NCBI RefSeq assembly: GCF_043290135.1 | Contig: NC_134702.1 | Location: 81,962,817-82,026,816 of the forward strand | Source of the DNA: Rhipicephalus microplus | Taxonomy: Eukaryota; Arthropoda; Arachnida; Ixodida; Ixodidae | DNA length: 64,000 nucleotides | Direction of reading: 5' to 3' | In this document: piece after piece, positions 59,905-64,000 of the stretch | How positions within the stretch are numbered: position 1 is the stretch's first letter | How the letters are laid out: each line of letters opens with the position of its first letter | Notes under the pieces: model-generated | Told to the model about the DNA's origin: nothing | The model's input: only the letters and a program-made list of their open reading frames with translations | Databases searched by the model: none | Position numbers and translations under genes: made by a program

Positions 59905-60600
59905 ACTGTGGTATGTAGTCATGTTCTCACATTACACGCATCTTATGATTGTCATGTTTGCACCAGCCACATAACTTCATTATCCATTGATCTCACATAA
60001 TAAAAAATTTGGCATATGTGAAACTAGCGAAACGGCCACGAGCGTATCATGAGTGTGGCGTGGAGTCATGTTGTTACAAGACACGCATATCATGATTATC
60101 ATGTTTCGATGTGTCATTTACCTATGTCGTCCGTTCGCGTCAAGTAATACCGAGTTTGGTACATGTGAAGCTAGCGAAACGGCCGCGAGCACATCATGGG
60201 CGTATTATAAAGTCATGTTGTTACATGACACGCATCTCATGTTTATCATGTTTACGCTAGTATCATAGCTTTGTCACCCATTCACGCACCGTAATACCAA
60301 ATTTGGTTTAAGTGAAGCTAGTGAAACGGCCACCAGCCCATCATGAGCGTGGCATGTAGTCATGTTGTTACATGACACGCATCTCATGATTATCATGTTT
60401 GCACCAGTCACATACCTTCGTCATCCGTTCACGTACCATAACACCAAATTTGGTATATGTGACGCTTGCGAAACGGTCGCGAGTGCATCATGTGCGTGGC
60501 TTGTAGTCATGTTGTTACATTATACGCATGTCAATGATTTTAACCTTAGGGTCGGGCACTTGTGTTCGGCATGCAATCATGCCATACCATACCAGTTCTG
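59905..60600. repeat. 147-bp tandem array
   Basis: The anchor GTCATGTTGTTAC starts at 60065, 60212, 60359 and 60506: a spacing of 147, 147 and 147. Each unit contains the AT-centred palindrome TACCAAATTTGGTA and a CATGATTATCATG palindrome. The array in copy 1 has spacings of 146-148 between its CATGATWATCATG anchors (41909, 42057, 42203, 42349, 42496). Confidence 0.88.
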
Positions 60601-60779
60601 CAACTTGCCATGTCAACGAAACAACCGCAAAACCTGCAGGACCATGACATTGTTACCACATGTGTAATTTAGCTATGTGCACCTGTGTAGCGGGAAACAT
60701 GGTGGTGGCAGAAGAAGACGACGTTCGGTTGGTGGCAAGAGCTCGTTGAGCGGGGGCTGCCCACCTCTGTGTGGCGGGG

Positions 60780-61744
60780 CCATGGCGAAGGCGTTGGCCA
60801 TATCACTGGTCGGCCGCGAATGAGTAGCGACGTGGCCGCGGATTTCCAGTTTCACTGATGTCTGCCACACATACCGATGGTGGCAAAGGAGCTAATGGCA
60901 CCGCCGTGTAGTAGGGTGGATTGGTAGGTGGATGAGGAATGGTTTCGTCAACCCTACCACCTTGTCACTGCAGCTCTTCACGCCCAATTGCCCGAATAGT
61001 AGCGGCAAGGTCGGTGGGTGGGCTCACGTCGTCTCTGGCGATCGTTGTCACATTTGCCAGCCTACCAAATTTTGGGGCAATGCGACGAGTCTTCAATTTT
61101 GCAAACGTGCGGCAGTGATGTTGGACGTCGGAGGCAGAGGTGAGGTCATCCCTGCCTATCAGAAAATTGTAAACGTCTTCCGCTATGTCTTTCAAGAGGT
61201 GTTCGACCCTGTCTTTTTCAGGCATCTGCGGGTTTATAATCTTGCAAAGCTTAAGAACGTCCTCTATATAAGCAGTGCACGTTTCTCCAGGAGTCTGAGC
61301 TCTTTCAGCAAGAGTCCGCTCCGCGCTTTTATTTTTTGAGTCGGAGTCGCCAAAACACTTCTTGAGTTCTTGAGCAAAAAGATCCCATGTTGGACTCTTC
61401 GTGGTTTTTATACCACATCAGGGCAGTGTCCGTGAGAAACAGCGCGACGTTTTCCAGCCGATCGATAGAGGTCCAGTGGTTGTACCGGCTCACCCTTTTG
61501 TAGTGCGTTAGCCACGCGTCCACATCTTCTCCTGCCATTCCAGAGAACGGGCGGGGTTCCATGTAGTGATGCCTAAGTGTAGCCAGCGTAGACGTGCGCG
61601 AAGTCGAGGCGGTTGATTCCTGACCTTCGCTCTGGCCATGACGACTGTTGTCGGCGGCAGACCGGCAAGACGACGGCTCCGGCAAACTCCGAATAGCTGT
61701 GGCTCCGTGGTACGTCGACGTGCCGTACCCAGCACCTCCACCAC
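60780..61744 (-). pseudogene. Gypsy-type gag, frameshifted and truncated
   Basis: Encodes a retrotransposon Gag, the structural protein that packages element RNA. Minus-strand frame 61685-61329 reads MEPRPFSGMAGEDVDAWLTH, then RLENVALFLTDTALMWYKNH, the retrotransposon-gag core. After a frameshift near 61325 the product continues GETCTAYIEDVLKLCKIINP and MPEKDRVEHLLKDIAEDVYN (61225-60965). A proline-rich segment (PYYTAVPLAPLPP) and an arginine pair follow in a further degraded state. The expected CCHC knuckle lies beyond the truncation and is missing. It cannot make a complete Gag. Confidence 0.75.
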
Positions 61745-61746
61745 TC

Positions 61747-61919
61747 TGTTACGTCTACGAGAGGGGTTTATTCAGAGCCGACGTAATGGTCGACTCGATG
61801 GTATACAGCAGTGAACGCGCAGCAACGAGCTCTTGCCACCAACCGAACGTCGTATTCTTCTGCCACCACCATGTTCCCGCTACACAGGTGCACATACCTA
61901 AATTACACATGTGGTAACA
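61747..61919 (-). repeat. Gypsy LTR (173 bp)
   Basis: Begins TGTTAC and ends GTAACA (terminal inverted hexamer), with an AATAAA signal near its 3' end (minus strand, about 61770). Very short for an LTR but complete at both ends. The internal region starts with GAGTGGTGGAGGTGCTGGGT. Confidence 0.7.
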
Positions 61920-62135
61920 ATATGTATATCATGACATTCATGAAATACATGTCATGATTTTCATGTTATGACTAGTCAAACATGTTCTTCATACAGTCAT
62001 GTTATGTCATACCAAGTTTGGTATTGATACCATTATTGAAACGGCCAGAAGAGCTAAACGTCGTAGGTGGCTATACAGATAGGTAGACAGATACGCTCAA
62101 AGTTACCGAAGTTCGCTAAGAAATGCTTCGCATTT

Positions 62136-63794
62136 AAAAACTAAAGATGAAGGCCCATAGTGCTGCAGTGAACGGCAGAATGTAAGCGCTGTAAGCGACA
62201 GGTGGACCATCATCAGGCTCCTTTATTTTTGAGCATCATATTGTTAGCTAAGCTACACTGCCTGGGGGATCTAAACAAAATAAGATATCGTTGCTGCGCT
62301 AAATATATCCTACAATGCATCGTGTAAATTAGTCAGGAAATCAGCACAACTGGAAGAGAACCAAGCGATTGTTTTTCAAGTCGGCTTGGCAATCATGTCA
62401 TTCTTGTGCGTAATGCGTGTAAACCGAGTGCATAGGAAAAAATAATTTCGGTCTAACAGCGTAAAGCTCTACTTGCACACAGCAAGTGCGAGCACGAGAG
62501 ATTGTCTTCATGGCCAGCGACCCGAGAGCCCGACTCACCTGCACCGTCGAGGAAGCGAGTTGAGCGTCGCGTTATGCGAAACAATTGCAGATATGGCACA
62601 TGGTGCCTGGCTTCAAACCAGGGCTTAATTGGTTACTCCATGCACACTTTCGTCAAGCTTTTATGATAGCAAAAAAACTTTTCCGGTGCTCTTTCACGAA
62701 TTGTAAGGGTATCTCCATCAAAGGGCAAATAAGGACTCTTTTAACATCAAACATGCTCTGCTTGATAACGAGTCTTATTTAACAAAATTGGCACCTGCGT
62801 CTTCTCACGGGGGCAACTCGAGTAAATGCGTACCAGAGTGGGAGGAGGAGGTATCGCGTGAACGTTGCGTTATTGGCTATGGTTTGGTAATGCTGCATTG
62901 TTATTTCCTATTTGTTACTCTTATTTATTAAATCAAGGAAAATCGAAGGCATGAAATGTAAAGTTAGAGTCTGTCTGTATTGTTGGTGTTGTCATGGTAC
63001 TAGACGGAGAGGAGACGCCCTTGACTAAATTCTGAACGCGCGCATCACCGCTTATATACACACCACCCGCGTTCGAGGGACAGGAGTACGGGGGAGAGGA
63101 GTACGAGGCACGAGGCGAGCATGCGCAGTGACACTAAAGCGCGGCACTGAAGCGCTACAACGTGCCACTAATAAATGCTGCACATTTTAAAATAACGATA
63201 GTTTATATTGAAACCATTTAAATTACATAAAACTACTGCATGCTCCTAATGTTCACCTACTTCTTGCTCATGCTTTCGTAGAATTTGGCCTTAGTGGAGT
63301 CTCTCATAAAGAGTTGTTTTGTAGATCTCTTTGGGCGTCATTGAAGTCAGCGTTTAAAGAAGTGGTCTTTTTTTCTTCAAAACAATTGCTACCATCGGGT
63401 AGCCAGGAGGAAGGGGCTTTGGGGGGGTTTGGAACTCCTCAATTCAGTGTACCAATTTTAATGTACGTGTATATATACACACACTAACAAACGCGCGCTT
63501 TGCCGAGTACTCAAAATCGTGAACCACTTTTTCTAAACACACATTCGAGACAACTAACATCAGTGTTGCTGGCAGTCTGGCGTCACGAGCTCTTAGTAGA
63601 GTACCTAGTGCTCTAAATCGTTAACTACTTATTCTAAACACACACATAAAGCGTGGTTGAAAAGTCCCCCGCTCCGGGGAGGAATTTCCGGATACAGACC
63701 GTCAAAAGTGGCGCAGATTAAACTATTGAGAACCTCCGTGGGACAACTGCCCGTCTCTTGGAAGATGGTGAACTTGAACGCCGCACAACGAATA
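62136..63794. other. Unannotated stretch
   Basis: No gene recognised. A G-rich run lies near 63420-63428, and two diverged copies of a CTCTAAATCGTTAACTACTT / TCAAAATCGTGAACCACTTT block lie at 63512-63546 and 63611-63645. Confidence 0.35.
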
Positions 63795-64000
63795 AGCAAA
63801 TGAAAAAAAATCACAGCACATGCACGAGGTGAATGATGACAAGTGGGGCAAAGCGAGTGACCGGACGGATGGGCGAACGTACGGGTGGACGGACGCAGCA
63901 CGGACGGACGTATGGACGCACGAACGGATGCATGGACGGACGGAGAAACGAAACCACGGACGGACTGAGGCACGAACACATGTACGCACTCACGGAAGGA
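63795..64000. repeat. GGACGGACG minisatellite with fold-back-type edge, runs off the window
   Basis: The edge (AATCACAGCACATGCACGAG, GTGAATGATGAC, GTGGGGCAAAGCG) matches the edge at 35281-35328 next to the minisatellite there. From about 63855 the sequence is a degenerate GGACGGACG array that continues past the end of the window. Confidence 0.7.

Larger units (their letters stand above)
60651..61919 (-). mobile_element. Rearranged gypsy-type fragment with two U3 ends
   Basis: An LTR retrotransposon fragment on the minus strand. At the right is a 173-bp LTR (61747-61919) that begins TGTTACCACATG and ends GTAACA on the minus strand. It is followed by internal sequence and gag. At the left, instead of a normal second LTR, the first 98 bp of the LTR appear inverted (60651-60748), so both outer ends are the same TGTTACC terminus. 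ACAT (60647-60650) and ATAT (61920-61923) flank it as a 4-bp duplication with one mismatch. Pol, protease and integrase are absent. Confidence 0.75.
59155..62135. mobile_element. Non-autonomous hairpin-ended element, copy 2 (inverted)
   Basis: Reverse-orientation copy of the element at 40740-43295. It starts near TATGCGAAGCACGAATGAGG (hairpin 59163-59171) and ends with AAATGCTTCGCATTT at 62121-62135. The order of blocks is the same: GCGAAGC end, short array, GC core (59510-59905), long 147-bp array (59905-60600), TAGTATGACA/GTATGGCATG block, then the TTTGGTATTGATACC and TAGCTCTT..CGTAGG end. It lacks the SINE/microsatellite expansion of copy 1 but carries a gypsy insertion (60651-61919). Confidence 0.82.

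Noticed and set aside
40740..62135. A giant 21-kb element (Polinton/Maverick-like) with 2.5-3-kb terminal inverted repeats
   Set aside because: The left arm is a complete insertion inside a LINE ORF whose halves lie on both sides of it, and the interior holds unrelated elements. The arms are two separate copies of one 2.56-kb family in opposite orientation; no polymerase, integrase, ATPase or capsid genes are present.

Overview
This window looks like gene-poor, repeat-dominated nuclear DNA of an arthropod, most likely a hard tick (Ixodidae). The main evidence is nine copies of one tRNA-headed SINE with an (ATCA)n tail, which resembles the tick Ruka-type SINEs as I recall them (no search was possible). 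A typical mix of I-like, Tx1/L1-like, RTE-like and Penelope-like retroelements and GCGAAGC-ended repeats supports this. I recognise no complete host protein-coding gene, rRNA gene or authentic tRNA gene. Almost every recognisable protein is encoded by a transposable element, and most are broken.

Layout. 1-7.5 kb: SINEs, a 240-bp duplicated repeat, GGACG-type minisatellites, LINE 3' tails and a small hairpin-ended element (5613-6120). 7.5-11.6 kb: a decayed LINE (minus strand) with endonuclease, RT and RNase H, split by a SINE, with a second type of tRNA-headed repeat abutting its 5' end. 12-25.5 kb: mostly unannotated sequence with hairpins, a polypurine tract, a CpG-rich promoter-like patch and one SINE. 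25.5-28.8 kb: a head-to-head dimer of Penelope-like elements, two 1,620-bp arms around a 23-nt spacer, bracketed by a 15-bp target duplication. The right arm keeps an open RT plus GIY-YIG reading frame. 28.8-33.9 kb: mostly unannotated. 34-36.4 kb: fold-back-like elements with about 205-bp inverted ends and minisatellite interiors. 36.5-38.2 kb: the 3' part of another RNase H LINE (plus strand), interrupted by a 663-bp inverted-repeat element. 38.4-46.6 kb: a Tx1/L1-like LINE (minus strand) with zinc-knuckle ORF1 and endonuclease/RT ORF2, split by a 2.56-kb non-autonomous element that itself holds a duplicated SINE/tetranucleotide block. 46.6-48.1 kb: an RTE-like LINE with a 5' inversion typical of twin priming. 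48-56 kb: scattered SINEs, a hAT-type MITE and LINE tails. 56.3-58.7 kb: a CACTA-like inverted-repeat element with subterminal motif arrays. 59.2-62.1 kb: a second, inverted copy of the 2.56-kb element, carrying a rearranged gypsy fragment whose two outer ends are the same LTR terminus. The window ends inside another minisatellite.

The most notable signals are these: (i) several unrelated-looking repeats end in the GCGAAGC sequence, known for an unusually stable DNA mini-hairpin; (ii) a tandem repeat with a unit of about 147 bp, with a palindrome in each unit; (iii) the gypsy fragment with two U3 ends and a matching empty site in the sister copy; (iv) the inverted Penelope dimer inserted as one unit. 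Insertions nest in one another, so their relative order of arrival can be read in several places.
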